64,000 nucleotides of DNA from Syntrophobacterales bacterium (lineage in GTDB: Bacteria; Desulfobacterota; Desulfobaccia; Desulfobaccales; 0-14-0-80-60-11): positions 1 through 64,000 of the forward strand of contig JAILZL010000014.1 in NCBI GenBank assembly GCA_023512475.1, given 5' to 3'. The notes below the pieces were generated by a model. It saw only the letters and a list, made by a program, of their open reading frames with translations, was not told where the DNA came from and did not search any database. Positions 7,696-17,163 of this stretch are shown here, piece by piece (the stretch's first letter is position 1; each line of letters starts with the position of its first letter). The translations under genes were made by a program, and so were the position numbers.

Positions 7696-8703
7696 TCACT
7701 GCCCGCCGAAGCGGCCCGCAACGGGCCAGAGCGGGGTGCGGGCCTCTCCCGGTGCGGGGGGATTGTGCCCCAAGGCCCCCAGGGTGACCCCGGTGATCCG
7801 GAAGCGCCGGGTGAGCCAGGCGAGGAAGGCCCGGATTTTGCCTACCAGTCGCGCCACCGCCGCCTCCCTTGCCGTGTGGGGGGTGCCCCCGGGCATGAGT
7901 TCCGAGGAGTGGAAAAACAGGCAGAGTAGCTGCCCGCCCCGGGCCGCGTGCAGCCGGGCCGCCAGACGCATCCAGGGCAACGGAAACCACACCGGCTGCA
8001 CCCCGGCGCTCAGCACATAGGGGAACCAGGCCCGCAGCAGATGGGCCGCCCGGCCCCGGGCCCGGGAGGAGAGGCGATATACCGCCTCCGCCGCCTGTGG
8101 CCACAGCGGCACCAGGGTCAGGGGCACCTCCAGCACGCCCAGGGGGCGCCCCCGGCTGTCCGCCGGCCAAAAAGGGTCCGGCGGCGCCAGGAAATGATCC
8201 GGGCCGCCCACCACCTGGGTCAAGGGCACCATGCTGCTGTCCACCCGCAGGCTGAACTCGGGAAGGAGGGAGAGGATCTTGGGGCCCCAGTCGAAGCGGC
8301 CCATGCGGAAGGACACCGGCGCCGGGAATCCCGCGCCCTTAAGGGTATTCAGGAGCGAGGCCAGCTTGGCCGCCAGAAGCTCCCGGGGCAGGGCTTCGGA
8401 GCGCAACGGCTCCGGCCCGGGAAGAAAGGGCGGGGTGTTCCAGGGGTGGAGGTGGGCCCCGATCTCGGCGCCGAAGCGGTCCCGGAAATCCCGGAGCACC
8501 CAGACCGCGGCCGGCTCCCGGGCCACCTGGTAGGTGGTGAGCAGCGTCAGGGGCAGGCCGAAGTCCCGGGGGATGAACTCCACCCGGGAAAGGCAGGCGA
8601 CGTTGCGCACCCCCGCGGCCTCTTTGGGAAAGCGCCCCACAAAGAGGCCCTCCTCCTCCACATCCACGGTGACGGCCAGCTTCAGGGGCCGCTCAGGCGC
8701 CAT
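7696..8703 (-). CDS. Polysaccharide deacetylase-like (WalW-type) protein
   Basis: A 335-residue protein that begins with a strand rich in acidic residues (KLAVTVDVEEEGLF), typical of the NodB/polysaccharide deacetylase barrel. It continues with GAEIGAHLHPWNTPPF (about residues 95-110), where a His-x-His pair would bind metal, and later with LCLFFHSSELMPGGTP. WalW-type proteins of this sort lie in cell-surface polysaccharide clusters. The ATG at 8703 overlaps the end of the glycosyltransferase gene by 11 bases, so the two are probably translationally coupled. Exact substrate unknown. Confidence 0.78.
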   Translation of the reverse strand: MAPERPLKLAVTVDVEEEGLFVGRFPKEAAGVRNVACLSRVEFIPRDFGLPLTLLTTYQVAREPAAVWVLRDFRDRFGAEIGAHLHPWNTPPFLPGPEPLRSEALPRELLAAKLASLLNTLKGAGFPAPVSFRMGRFDWGPKILSLLPEFSLRVDSSMVPLTQVVGGPDHFLAPPDPFWPADSRGRPLGVLEVPLTLVPLWPQAAEAVYRLSSRARGRAAHLLRAWFPYVLSAGVQPVWFPLPWMRLAARLHAARGGQLLCLFFHSSELMPGGTPHTAREAAVARLVGKIRAFLAWLTRRFRITGVTLGALGHNPPAPGEARTPLWPVAGRFGGQ

Positions 8704-9763
8704 CTGCGCCTCCGAGACGCCGCCCCCGGCTGTCAATGAAGGCCGCCACCCGGGCGAAGATCTCCTCGTTGCCCACAAAGCTGCCCTCCCGGATGCGGCC
8801 GGCGAACTCCTCCAGCCGGCTTTCAAACCGGCGCCAGAGTCCGGGGCCGGGCCGGAAGCGGCTGACTTTCAGGCCGTAGCCCAACTTTTCCAGATAGAAG
8901 GCATTGAGGAACTGCTCGGTGTGGCGGCGGATGGGAAACGAAAGGACCGGTTTCCCGAAATACAGGGCCTCGGAGAGGGTGGTGTGGCCGCCCCCGGCCA
9001 CCACCCAGGCGCAGGACGCCAGGTCGTCCAGAAACCCCTCCTCCGACCGGGGCCGGAAATGCAGATTCCCGCTCCTGCCCCCCTCCCCCAGGCCATATAC
9101 ATGCACCGGCCGGGGCAGGGAGCGGAGGAACGGCAGGAAGTGTCGGAAGGTGGAAACACTCTGGTAGGCCACCACATGCTCCCCCGGGAGGGGTTGCCGG
9201 GTGAGGACGCTCTCCCGCAGCAGCGGCGGCACCAGCCGGGCCTGCACCCCGGGCCGTAGGGGGGGATGGAAAAAGGAGGTCACCAGACGCCAGGTCACCT
9301 CGCCATAGAGCCGGCGGATGACGGCTGCGGTCACCCAATAGGTGGGCCGGACCCAGGGGGGCAGCCGGTGACGGCAGCAGGTGATGATGTGCTGGTGGTC
9401 CAGACCCAGGCAGGGGAGGCCCAGTCTGCGGCTGGCCCAGGGCACGAGATAATCATAATCGGATAAGGCCACATCCGGCTGGAAGGCATCCATGAGCCGG
9501 AGCAGGCGCTCCTTGTGGTCCCGGTCCCGGCCGGCGTACTGCAGGGCCGCCTTCACGGTGGCGGACACCACCAGGCGGTGGCGCCGGTAGATGGTGTCGG
9601 GGGCCGGCAGGACCGCCACCGGAAATTCGGCCCGCAGCACCTCGGCCCCGGACCCGAAGCTGACCAAGAGGAACTCGTGCTGGGGGAAGCGCCGGGCCAC
9701 CGTCAGGGCCCGCACGGCGTGGCCGGTGCCGCTTCCCTGGACGCCATAGAGGATCCGGGCCAT
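8693..9763 (-). CDS. Glycosyltransferase, MJ1255/UDP-glucuronosyltransferase-like (GT-B fold)
   Basis: A 356-residue protein. The N-terminus MARILYGVQGSGTGHAVRA is the glycine-rich loop of GT28-like glycosyltransferases of the MJ1255/VC2487 group. The C-terminal donor-site region reads VVAGGGHTTLSEALYFGKPVLSFP, the usual GGGH-x-T-x-x-E-A nucleotide-sugar signature. I chose ATG 9763 because this motif must lie at the N-terminus; the frame upstream is low complexity. It is followed directly by the deacetylase-like gene, which suggests a short pathway for a surface glycan or glycolipid. Confidence 0.88.
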   Translation of the reverse strand: MARILYGVQGSGTGHAVRALTVARRFPQHEFLLVSFGSGAEVLRAEFPVAVLPAPDTIYRRHRLVVSATVKAALQYAGRDRDHKERLLRLMDAFQPDVALSDYDYLVPWASRRLGLPCLGLDHQHIITCCRHRLPPWVRPTYWVTAAVIRRLYGEVTWRLVTSFFHPPLRPGVQARLVPPLLRESVLTRQPLPGEHVVAYQSVSTFRHFLPFLRSLPRPVHVYGLGEGGRSGNLHFRPRSEEGFLDDLASCAWVVAGGGHTTLSEALYFGKPVLSFPIRRHTEQFLNAFYLEKLGYGLKVSRFRPGPGLWRRFESRLEEFAGRIREGSFVGNEEIFARVAAFIDSRGRRLGGADGA

Positions 9764-9857
9764 GACCGGAAGTATATCATTCCCAAGGGGGAGAGGGTAA
9801 TGGAGCCCGGGGAAGACCGGGGCCGGGCACCCTGCTGCAGGCTTGGGGAAACGGTTT

Positions 9858-10829
9858 TCAGGAATACAGCCAGCAGCGCACCCGGTGTCCCGGAGCCACG
9901 GTGGCCCAGGGGGGCACCTCGCCGCAGGGCTCGAACCGCCGGGGACAGCGCTCGGCAAAGAGGCAGCCCCCGGGGGGCCGGAAGAGGTCCGGCACCTGCC
10001 CGGGAATGGAAAGCAAGGGCGCCCCGGGGGGCCGGGTGAAATCCAGGCGGGGCACCGAGGCCAACAGCCCTTGGGTGTAGGGGTGGCAGGGGGACTTGAA
10101 GAGGCGGGGGGTGGGGGCCTCCTCCAGGAGCAGACCGGCGTACATCACCGCCACCCGTTCCGCCACCTGGGCCACAATGCCCAAGTTGTGGGTGATGAAG
10201 AGCACCGCCAGGCCCAGCTCCCGCCTCAGCCGCCGCAGCAGTTCCAGGATCTGGGCCTGGATGGTGACATCCAGGGCGGTGGTGGGCTCGTCAGCGATGA
10301 GGAGGGCAGGGGAGAGCGCCAGGGCCATGGCGATGAGCACCCGCTGTCTCAGCCCCCCGGAGAGCTGATGCGGATACTGCTTCAGGCGCCGGGGGGCATC
10401 GGGGAGCCCCACCCGGGTGAGGGCCCGGGCCGCTTCCTTCAGGGCGGCCGCCCGGGACAGGCCCCGGTGCACCATGAGGACCTCCGCCACCTGCTCGCCG
10501 ATGGTGAAGACCGGGTTGAGGGCGGTCATGGGCTCCTGGAAGACCATGCCGATGCGGTTCCCCCGCACCGTCCGCAGGCGCTCCGGCGGCCAGGACAGGA
10601 GATCCTCCCCCTCGAAGAGGATCTGCCCCCGCACCAGGGCGGTCTCCGGGAGCAGGCGCAGGATCGCATGGGCGGTCACCGTCTTGCCGCAGCCCGATTC
10701 CCCCACCAGTCCCAGGGTCTCCCCCGGGGAGAGATCGAAGCTCACCCCGCCCACCGCCTGGAGGCGGCCGGCCGGCAGGTCGAAATGAACCTGGACGTCC
10801 CGCAGGGACAGCAAGGGAGGGGGGCTCAC
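9858..10829 (-). CDS. Oligopeptide/dipeptide ABC transporter ATPase (OppD/DppD type), orphan
   Basis: A 323-residue ABC ATPase. It has Walker A GESGCGKT (about 43-50), signature LSGGLRQR, Walker [12 protein letters not shown] and the H-loop FITHNLG. The C-terminal OppD/DppD extension carries four cysteines (CLFAERCP ... C ... RCW), which in this family can hold an Fe-S cluster. The start is GTG, overlapping the TGA of the histidine kinase gene (GTGA). No permease or peptide-binding protein gene is adjacent, so its transporter partners must be elsewhere or its role has changed. It powers peptide or nickel uptake in typical systems. Confidence 0.93.
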   Translation of the reverse strand: MSPPPLLSLRDVQVHFDLPAGRLQAVGGVSFDLSPGETLGLVGESGCGKTVTAHAILRLLPETALVRGQILFEGEDLLSWPPERLRTVRGNRIGMVFQEPMTALNPVFTIGEQVAEVLMVHRGLSRAAALKEAARALTRVGLPDAPRRLKQYPHQLSGGLRQRVLIAMALALSPALLIADEPTTALDVTIQAQILELLRRLRRELGLAVLFITHNLGIVAQVAERVAVMYAGLLLEEAPTPRLFKSPCHPYTQGLLASVPRLDFTRPPGAPLLSIPGQVPDLFRPPGGCLFAERCPRRFEPCGEVPPWATVAPGHRVRCWLYS

Positions 10830-12280
10830 GATCCCGGTTGGTCCGGCAGGGGGATGCGGATGGTGAAGGTGGAGCCCCGGCCGGGGGCGCTGTCGGCGAT
10901 GAGGCAGCCGCCATGCTCCTCCACGATGTTGCGGCAGATGGCCAGCCCCAGCCCGGTCCCCTTTTCCTTGGTGGTGAAATAGGGGGTGAAGATCCGGGAA
11001 AGCACCTCCGGGGGCATGCCCTCGCCGGTATCCGTGATGCGGATCTCCGCCTGCCCTTCGCTGACCCCCGTGACCACCCGGAGCTCCCCGCCCCGGGGCA
11101 TGGCCTCCAGGGCGTTTTTGAAAAGGTTGACCAGCACCTGGTGAAGCTGCTGCCGGTCAAACTCCAGGGGCGGCAGCTGCACCTCCTGCTGGCGCTGCAC
11201 CACGATGCGGTGCTCCTGAAAGGTGTCCTGAAACAGGTCCAGGACCTCGTCCAGAAGCTGCTCCAGGTCGTTGAGGGATTTGCGGGCCGGCGGGCGCTTC
11301 ACGAAGTCCCGCATCTGGGCCAGCATGCCTTCCAGCCGGGCGACCTCCTCCACAATGATGTTCAGCTTCTGGCGGCCTTTGTCATCCAGGGCCTCGGCTT
11401 TGGCCAGCTGGCGGGCAAAGCCGCCGATGATGGCCAGCGGATTCTTGATCTCATGGGCGATGTGGCTCACGGTGTTGCCCACCGCGGCCAGGCGCTCGCT
11501 CTGCAGCAGGCGCTCCTCCATGCGCTTGTTTTCCGTCATGTCCCGGATGATGCCGGTGAAATAAAAATTCCCCCGGATCTCCGCCACCGAAAAGGAGATG
11601 TCCATGGGGAACTCGCTGCCGTCCCGGCGCTGGGCGGTGAGCTCCAGGTGCTTGCCGATGACCTTGGGCACCCGGGTGGCCAGATAGCGGCGCACATATT
11701 CCTTGTGCCGCTCCTTGTGGGGCGGGGGGATGATGATGCTCAGGTCCTGCCCCAGGGCCTCCTCCCGGCGGTAGCCGAACATCCGCTCGGCGCCGTAATT
11801 GTAGCCGATGATGAGGTGCTCCTCGTTGATGGTGACGATGGCGTCGGTGACGTTGAGGAGGATGGCGCCGGAGAGCTCCATCTTCTGGCGCAGTTCCTGA
11901 AACTGGCAGATGATCTCCCCCAGGTAGGCGGTGCCGGGGCCGGTGACCAGATTCCCCTGGCGTTCCGGGGGGAGGCCCAGCGCCCGTTCCAGCCAGTCCT
12001 GCCAGTCCAGGATGAGATCGAAGTCCTCCGGCTTAAGCTCACTGAGGGGCTTGAGGGCGGACAGCGGCGTCTCCTGGATGAGGCCCAGCTCCACCGCTTC
12101 CGGAAAGGCCCGGGGTCCCGGCCGCGCCGGCGGCGTCTCGCCTCTGTGGGGGGCCTGGAAGAACTCCACCTCCACCAGGGGGTAGCCCGCCACGGAAAAG
12201 GGGAGCATCAAAGGCAGGCAGCCGCAGGGCCCGCGGTCCACAATGACGGCGATGCGGATGGTGGCGGGGGGCTCTGTCAT
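10826..12280 (-). CDS. PAS-domain sensor histidine kinase
   Basis: A 484-residue cytosolic histidine kinase with no membrane segments. Residues 1-130 are a domain I do not recognise. A PAS domain follows at about 135-255 (TDAIVTINEEHLIIGYN ... RDMTENKRM). The HisKA helix carries phospho-accepting His276 in SHIAHEIKNPLA, and a complete HATPase domain has N box NALEAM, G1 DTGEGM and G2 GTGLGLAI. No response regulator is adjacent; the next gene is an OppD ATPase whose start overlaps this stop. The input signal is unknown. Confidence 0.94.
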   Translation of the reverse strand: MTEPPATIRIAVIVDRGPCGCLPLMLPFSVAGYPLVEVEFFQAPHRGETPPARPGPRAFPEAVELGLIQETPLSALKPLSELKPEDFDLILDWQDWLERALGLPPERQGNLVTGPGTAYLGEIICQFQELRQKMELSGAILLNVTDAIVTINEEHLIIGYNYGAERMFGYRREEALGQDLSIIIPPPHKERHKEYVRRYLATRVPKVIGKHLELTAQRRDGSEFPMDISFSVAEIRGNFYFTGIIRDMTENKRMEERLLQSERLAAVGNTVSHIAHEIKNPLAIIGGFARQLAKAEALDDKGRQKLNIIVEEVARLEGMLAQMRDFVKRPPARKSLNDLEQLLDEVLDLFQDTFQEHRIVVQRQQEVQLPPLEFDRQQLHQVLVNLFKNALEAMPRGGELRVVTGVSEGQAEIRITDTGEGMPPEVLSRIFTPYFTTKEKGTGLGLAICRNIVEEHGGCLIADSAPGRGSTFTIRIPLPDQPGS

Positions 12281-12359
12281 GGGGGATCAGTCGGTCTCTC
12301 GTCCCTGGGGCCGGGTCTGCCGCCGCGTCCGTGGCGGCGGCCACCGGCCCGCCGCCCGG

Positions 12360-13676
12360 TCAGTCCTCGTAGCGTTTGAACACCAGGGTGGCGTTGGTTC
12401 CCCCGAAGCCGAAGGAGTTGGAGAGGGCGCAGCGGATGTCCGCCCGGCGGGCCCGGCCCGGGACATAATCCAGCCCGTCGCACTCCGGATCCACTTCCTC
12501 CAGGTTGATGGTGGGAGGAACAATCCCGTCCCGGATGGAGAGGATGGTGAAGATGGCCTCCACCGCGCCCGCGGCCCCCAGGAGGTGGCCGGTCATGGAT
12601 TTGGTGGCGCTCACCAGGGGCCGGCGGCCTGGGGGAAAGATCTCGCACAGGGCCTGGGCCTCGTTTTTGTCCCCCACCGGCGTGGCGGTGGCGTGGGGAT
12701 TGACGTAGTCGATGTCTTCCGGGGCCAGCCCGGCGTCCTCCAGGGCGGCCCGGATGCAGCGTATGGCCCCTTCCCGGTGCGGATCGGTGATGTGGTGGGC
12801 GTCCCCGGTCATGCCGAACCCCACCACCTCGGCGTAGATGCGGGCGCCCCGGTTTTTGGCGTGCTCCAGCTCCTCCAGGGCCAGGATGCCCGCCCCTTCC
12901 GCCATCACGAAGCCGCAGCGCTGCACATCGAAGGGCCGGCTGGCCGCCTCCGGCCGGTCGTTGTAGCCCAATGCCAGGGCCCCCATACGGTAGAAGCCGG
13001 TGATGGTCAAGGGCGTGATGGCGGCTTCGCTCCCCCCGGCGGCCATCATGTCCGCCTCCCCCAGCTGGATGGAGCGCAGGGCCATGCCGATGGCGTGCGA
13101 GCCGGCGGCGCAGGCCGTGGACAGGGCGATGTTGGGACCCTTGGCCTTGAAGCTGATGGAGACATTGCCCGCGGCCAGGTTGGGGATCATCTTGGGCACC
13201 AGGAAAGGCGACACCCGCCGCACCCCTTCCTGGAGCATGCGGATCATGGACTCCTCCCAGGAGGACACCCCGCCCATGCCACTGGCGATGATCACCCCGG
13301 CCCGCTCCGGATCCTCGGACTCCAGGTCGATGCCCGAATCCTTGATGGCCTCCAGGCTGGCGGCCAAGGCGTACTGAGTGAAGCGGTCGGTGTATTTGAT
13401 CTGTTTCAGGTCCTCCTTGGTGACCACCTTCTTGCGGGCCTCCATGAGGGGCTTGAGGTCGAAATCCACGATTTCGCCGCCGATGAGGGGAAAATCCTCG
13501 GGAGCCTTGAAGGTCCGGGCGGCCTCTTCGAAGCGGGGGCTGAGGCGCCGGATACCCGACTCCCCGGCCAGCAGTTTGCGCCAGACCGTTTCCACATCCA
13601 GGCCCATGGAGGTGACCATGCCCACCCCGGTCACCACCACCCGTCTCAGGCCTTGGGGCTTGTTATTGTTCGCCAT
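12360..13676 (-). CDS. fabF: 3-oxoacyl-[acyl-carrier-protein] synthase II (KAS II)
   Basis: A 438-residue condensing enzyme of fatty acid elongation. The catalytic triad is present: Cys189 in STACAAGSH, His328 in NPHATAT and His364 in KSMTGHLLGAAGA. The length is slightly above the usual 410-415 because of extra residues near 70-100. It joins malonyl-ACP to acyl-ACP in the cytosol. It stands without acpP or fabG nearby, unlike many fab clusters, so it may serve a specialised fatty-acid or polyketide-like product. A strong GGAGGAG lies just upstream of the ATG. Confidence 0.96.
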   Translation of the reverse strand: MANNNKPQGLRRVVVTGVGMVTSMGLDVETVWRKLLAGESGIRRLSPRFEEAARTFKAPEDFPLIGGEIVDFDLKPLMEARKKVVTKEDLKQIKYTDRFTQYALAASLEAIKDSGIDLESEDPERAGVIIASGMGGVSSWEESMIRMLQEGVRRVSPFLVPKMIPNLAAGNVSISFKAKGPNIALSTACAAGSHAIGMALRSIQLGEADMMAAGGSEAAITPLTITGFYRMGALALGYNDRPEAASRPFDVQRCGFVMAEGAGILALEELEHAKNRGARIYAEVVGFGMTGDAHHITDPHREGAIRCIRAALEDAGLAPEDIDYVNPHATATPVGDKNEAQALCEIFPPGRRPLVSATKSMTGHLLGAAGAVEAIFTILSIRDGIVPPTINLEEVDPECDGLDYVPGRARRADIRCALSNSFGFGGTNATLVFKRYED

Positions 13677-14140
13677 GCACTCTCCTCCGCCAGATCTCCG
13701 GGGTCGGACTGCGGTTCCTTTACTCTATCAGATTCCGGGGAAATCCGCCCGGGAGTTTCACTCCCGGGGCCCCACCTCCCGGCCCCTCTTCCCTGCGTAT
13801 GAACAAACTTCACCATACCCGGAAGCCTGGGAGACTGTCAACTGCATAGGCCAGCCGCACCGGCTCCGAGGCCGCGCCTCACAGAGAGGACCTTCCCCCT
13901 GACCGGACCCCCTCCCCCGGGGCCGGACGGTATCGACTCCGACCGTCGCTGGGGGCAGGCCCCGGGGCGCCGGGTGCCTTCCGCCCGCCTGAGGGGCGGC
14001 GCCGGAAAAAATGAGGAAATTTGGCCCCCGGCGAAAAAATCCATTTACATCCCCAAGCCAGTCGCAGTATAATTGGCCTGTTAAAAATCCCCGACTCATC
14101 TTTATTTTTTCAGCCACATTCCAGTCAGCGAGGTTCGCCG
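13677..14140. other. Divergent intergenic region with promoter for the methyltransferase
   Basis: About 460 bases lie between fabF (minus) and the methyltransferase gene (plus). The right end holds a strong sigma70-like promoter, listed separately. The rest is GC-rich, with short chance frames but no protein or RNA gene I can recognise. The first 60 bases should contain the fabF leader. Confidence 0.6.
14044..14073 (+). promoter_or_regulatory. Sigma70-type promoter of the methyltransferase gene
   Basis: TTTACA (-35, 14044-14049) is followed by an 18-base spacer and a perfect TATAAT (-10, 14068-14073). This is one of the best consensus promoters in the window. It lies about 65 bases before the chosen ATG at 14141, within an unusually AT-rich patch. 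Confidence 0.8.
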
Positions 14141-14776
14141 ATGAAGTGCAGGGTTTGCCCTTCATATATGGAAAAGCTATATTCCTTTTATTCCCCCTTT
14201 TATGATCACATCTTCGGTCACCTGCTGGCCCCGGGCCGGCGCCGCGCCTTTCATTACCTGGAGCGGCGGCCGCACCAGAAGATCCTGGAGATCGGGGTGG
14301 GCCCCGGCTCCACCCTGGAATTTTACCCTCCGCAGACCGAGGTGGTGGGCATTGACATCTCGCCGGCCATGATAGAGCAGGCCAAGGCCAAAGCCCAGCG
14401 CCTCAACAGCGGTTGCCGCTTCACCCTGCAGGTCATGGACGCCGCCAAGCTGGAATTCCCTGACAACACCTTCGACGCCCTGATGAGTGCTTACGTCATC
14501 ACCACGGTCTCCGACCCCCACCGGGTCTGCCGGGAGATGCTCCGGGTGGTGAAGCCCGGGGGCAAATTCATCGTGGTGAACCACACCCGCAGCGACAACG
14601 GCAACTACTGGGGGCGACTGGAGGATCTTTTGGCCCCCGTCTTCGTGCGCATCGGCTTCACCACCGACCTGGATGTCATCGGGGTGATGAAGGAGGCCGG
14701 CATCGTCATCGATCAGGTCATCCCGTGCAACCTATTCAACACCGGCCGCATTATCCTGGGGCACAAGGAGGCCTGA
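14141..14776 (+). CDS. SAM-dependent methyltransferase, PmtA/UbiE-like
   Basis: A 211-residue class I methyltransferase. It opens with YSFYSPFYDHIFG, the N-terminal helix typical of phospholipid N-methyltransferases (PmtA) and UbiE relatives. SAM-binding motif I follows (ILEIGVGPGSTLEF), then VGIDISPAMI, FDALMSAYVITTV and the post-motif MLRVVKPGGKFIVVNH. Two starts are plausible: ATG 14141 (GAGG nine bases upstream, adds CRVC near the N-terminus) or ATG 14168. I prefer the first. It probably methylates phosphatidylethanolamine or a quinone; the substrate cannot be read from sequence. Confidence 0.9.
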   Translation: MKCRVCPSYMEKLYSFYSPFYDHIFGHLLAPGRRRAFHYLERRPHQKILEIGVGPGSTLEFYPPQTEVVGIDISPAMIEQAKAKAQRLNSGCRFTLQVMDAAKLEFPDNTFDALMSAYVITTVSDPHRVCREMLRVVKPGGKFIVVNHTRSDNGNYWGRLEDLLAPVFVRIGFTTDLDVIGVMKEAGIVIDQVIPCNLFNTGRIILGHKEA

Positions 14777-14879
14777 TCTCCGGGTCGCGCCTTGTTATGC
14801 CTGCCGTTTCTGACCCAGGGGCAGCCCGGGGTGGGCTCCCCTTTTCTTTTCACCCCTTGCCAGCAAAGAAGGATACTTC

Positions 14880-15365
14880 GTGCAGATCACGCCAGATTCC
14901 TTTGTGACCGTGGATTACCTCATCCGCCTGCCCAACGGGCAAAGCTTTCCTCCCGGCGGCACGCCGGAGCGCCTCTCCTTTTGCATGGGGCACGGCATCA
15001 TGCCCCCGGATCTGGAGGCGGCCCTGGTGGGCCTGAGGGTGGGGGAGTCCCGCACCGTGCATCTCACCCCGGAGCAGGCCTACGGGGAGGTGGATGAAGA
15101 CCTCATCGTCGAAATCCCCCGGTCGGAATTCGACCCCAACGTGGAGCTCACCCCGGGGGTGGTCTTTGAGACCGAGGATGAGGAAGGCCATCCGGTGTAT
15201 TTCATCCTCATGGAAGTGAAGGAGGACACCGTGGTGGTGGACTTCAATCACCCCCTGGCGGGGCAGGCCCTGGACGTCAGCGTCACCGTGCGGGAGGTGC
15301 GGGAGGCCACCGCCGCGGACCGGGCGGCCTGCAGCTGCGAGGCCTGCAGCGGCGAAAGCGCCTGA
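14880..15365 (+). CDS. slyD: FKBP-type peptidyl-prolyl isomerase, SlyD-like
   Basis: A 161-residue SlyD-type isomerase and chaperone. The FKBP half is split by an insert-in-flap domain (about 70-130): the N-terminal part holds MPPDLEAALVGLRVGE and the closing strand reads FNHPLAGQALDVSV. The tail ends with ACSCEACSGESA, a short Cys motif in place of the His-rich metal tail of E. coli SlyD. The start is GTG, with AAGAAGGA seven bases upstream. It is likely cytosolic; the thiol tail suggests metal delivery or binding. Confidence 0.93.
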   Translation: MQITPDSFVTVDYLIRLPNGQSFPPGGTPERLSFCMGHGIMPPDLEAALVGLRVGESRTVHLTPEQAYGEVDEDLIVEIPRSEFDPNVELTPGVVFETEDEEGHPVYFILMEVKEDTVVVDFNHPLAGQALDVSVTVREVREATAADRAACSCEACSGESA

Positions 15366-15477
15366 AGCAACCCCGGGGACGCGGCTGAGGGAGACGGGGG
15401 CAGAGGCAGGGACACCCCAGGCCCCCGGGTTGGGGGCCCGCCGGCGAGGCCCCTTGATTTCCCCGTGAACCGCTGCC

Positions 15478-17163
15478 ATGAACCGGCCCTGGCTCCGACA
15501 CTATGACCCCGGCGTGCCGGCGGAGGTGAAAGTGCCGGAGGAGTCGGTCCCCTGGCTCCTGTGGCGGGCGGCGGAGCGCTTTCCGGACCTGCCGGCCCTG
15601 AATTTCTACGGTCGCCGCACCACCTATGCCGCCCTCAGGGACCAGGCCGCCCGGCTGGCCTCCGGCCTGAGGGAGCTGGGGCTCGCCCCCGGGGAGCGGC
15701 TGGCCATCCTCCTGCCCAACTGCCCCCAACTGGTGGCGGCCTACTTCGCCGCCCTCTCCCTGGGCGCGGTGCTGGTCCTCATCAACCCCCTGAACAGCCC
15801 CACGGAGGTGCGCTACCAGGTGGAGGACTCCGGGGCCCGGATACTCCTGGCCCTGGACCATCTCCTCCCCAAGGCGGCGGGGCTGCTCGAGGACGGGAAG
15901 CTCACCCGGCTCATCGTCACCTCCCTTACCGAGGTCCTGCCCTGGCCCCTTTCCTGGCTCTATCCCCTGAAGGCCTGGCGTCAGGGACTGCCCCGGGGCT
16001 GCCCCCCGGAGCCGGGGTATGCCCGCTACGCCCGCCTCCTCACCTCGCCTCCCCGGCCGGAGCCGCCCCGGCCCACGCCGGAGGAGGTGGCGGTGCTGCA
16101 GTATACCGGCGGCACCACCGGGGTCCCCAAGGCCGCGGTCCTGACCCACGCCAACCTCATGGCCAACGTGGCCCAGATCAACGCCTGGATGCCCCGGGTG
16201 AAGGTGGGGGAGGAGCGCCTGGTGGGGCTTTTGCCCCTGTTTCACGCCTTCGGTCTCACCGTCTGCCTCAACTGGCCGGTGTCGGTGGCGGCCCAGATTC
16301 TGCTGCTGCCCCGCTTTGAGATCCGGGAGTTTCTCCGGCTTCTGCGCCGGGACCGGCCCACCATCCTGCCGGGGGTGCCCACCCTGTTTGTGGGCCTCAT
16401 CCACCACCCCCACATCCGGGAGGTGGATTTTTCCTGCCTGTGGGCCTGTGTCAGCGGCTCCGCGCCCTTGCCGGCGGAGGTGCGGGAGAGCTTCGAGCGC
16501 CTCACCGGCTGCCCCATCCTGGAAGGCTACGGCCTCACCGAGGCCAGTCCCGTCACCCACTTCACCCCCTTCGGGGGGCCGCGGCCGGGGGGGAGCATCG
16601 GGGTGCCCTTCCCCGGCACCGAGGCCCGCATTGTGGACGACGTGACCGGCGAACGGGACCTGCCGCCGGGCGAGGTGGGCGAGCTCATCATCCGGGGGCC
16701 CCAGGTGATGCAGGGCTATTGGGGCAGGCCCGAAGAGACGGCCCTGGTCCTGAGAAACGGCTGGCTGTACACCGGCGATCTGGCCCGGATGGATGAGGCG
16801 GGATATTTTTATATAATGGACCGAAAGAAAGATATTATTATCAGCGCCGGGTACAAGATCTTCCCCCGGGAGGTGGAGGAGGTGCTCTTCCAGCACCCCG
16901 GGATCAAGGAGGCCGTGGTGGTGGGGGTGCCGGATCCGTATCGGGGGGAGATGGTCCAGGCGGTCATTGTGCCGCAGCCCGGAGCCCGGCTCACCCCGGA
17001 GGAGGTGCAGGCCTTCTGCCGGGAGCGGCTGGCGGCCTACAAGGTGCCCCGGCGGGTGGAATTCCGGGCGGAGCTCCCCAAAAGCGCGGTGGGCAAGGTG
17101 CTCCGGCGGCGGCTGCGGGAGGAGGGCCGTCCCTCTTTGGCGGCAGGTTCCGAGCCGGCATGA
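15478..17163 (+). CDS. Long-chain acyl-CoA synthetase (AMP-forming)
   Basis: A 561-residue ANL-superfamily ligase that activates a carboxylic acid to its acyl-AMP and then the CoA thioester. The P-loop YTGGTTGVPKAA (about 203-214), GYGLTEASP, the hinge YTGDLARMDEAGYFYIMDRKKD and the C-terminal catalytic-lysine region LPKSAVGKVLRR are all present. Length and spacing match FadD-like enzymes. Its end overlaps the DUF2062 gene start by four bases (ATGA). Chain-length preference is not visible. Confidence 0.95.
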   Translation: MNRPWLRHYDPGVPAEVKVPEESVPWLLWRAAERFPDLPALNFYGRRTTYAALRDQAARLASGLRELGLAPGERLAILLPNCPQLVAAYFAALSLGAVLVLINPLNSPTEVRYQVEDSGARILLALDHLLPKAAGLLEDGKLTRLIVTSLTEVLPWPLSWLYPLKAWRQGLPRGCPPEPGYARYARLLTSPPRPEPPRPTPEEVAVLQYTGGTTGVPKAAVLTHANLMANVAQINAWMPRVKVGEERLVGLLPLFHAFGLTVCLNWPVSVAAQILLLPRFEIREFLRLLRRDRPTILPGVPTLFVGLIHHPHIREVDFSCLWACVSGSAPLPAEVRESFERLTGCPILEGYGLTEASPVTHFTPFGGPRPGGSIGVPFPGTEARIVDDVTGERDLPPGEVGELIIRGPQVMQGYWGRPEETALVLRNGWLYTGDLARMDEAGYFYIMDRKKDIIISAGYKIFPREVEEVLFQHPGIKEAVVVGVPDPYRGEMVQAVIVPQPGARLTPEEVQAFCRERLAAYKVPRRVEFRAELPKSAVGKVLRRRLREEGRPSLAAGSEPA

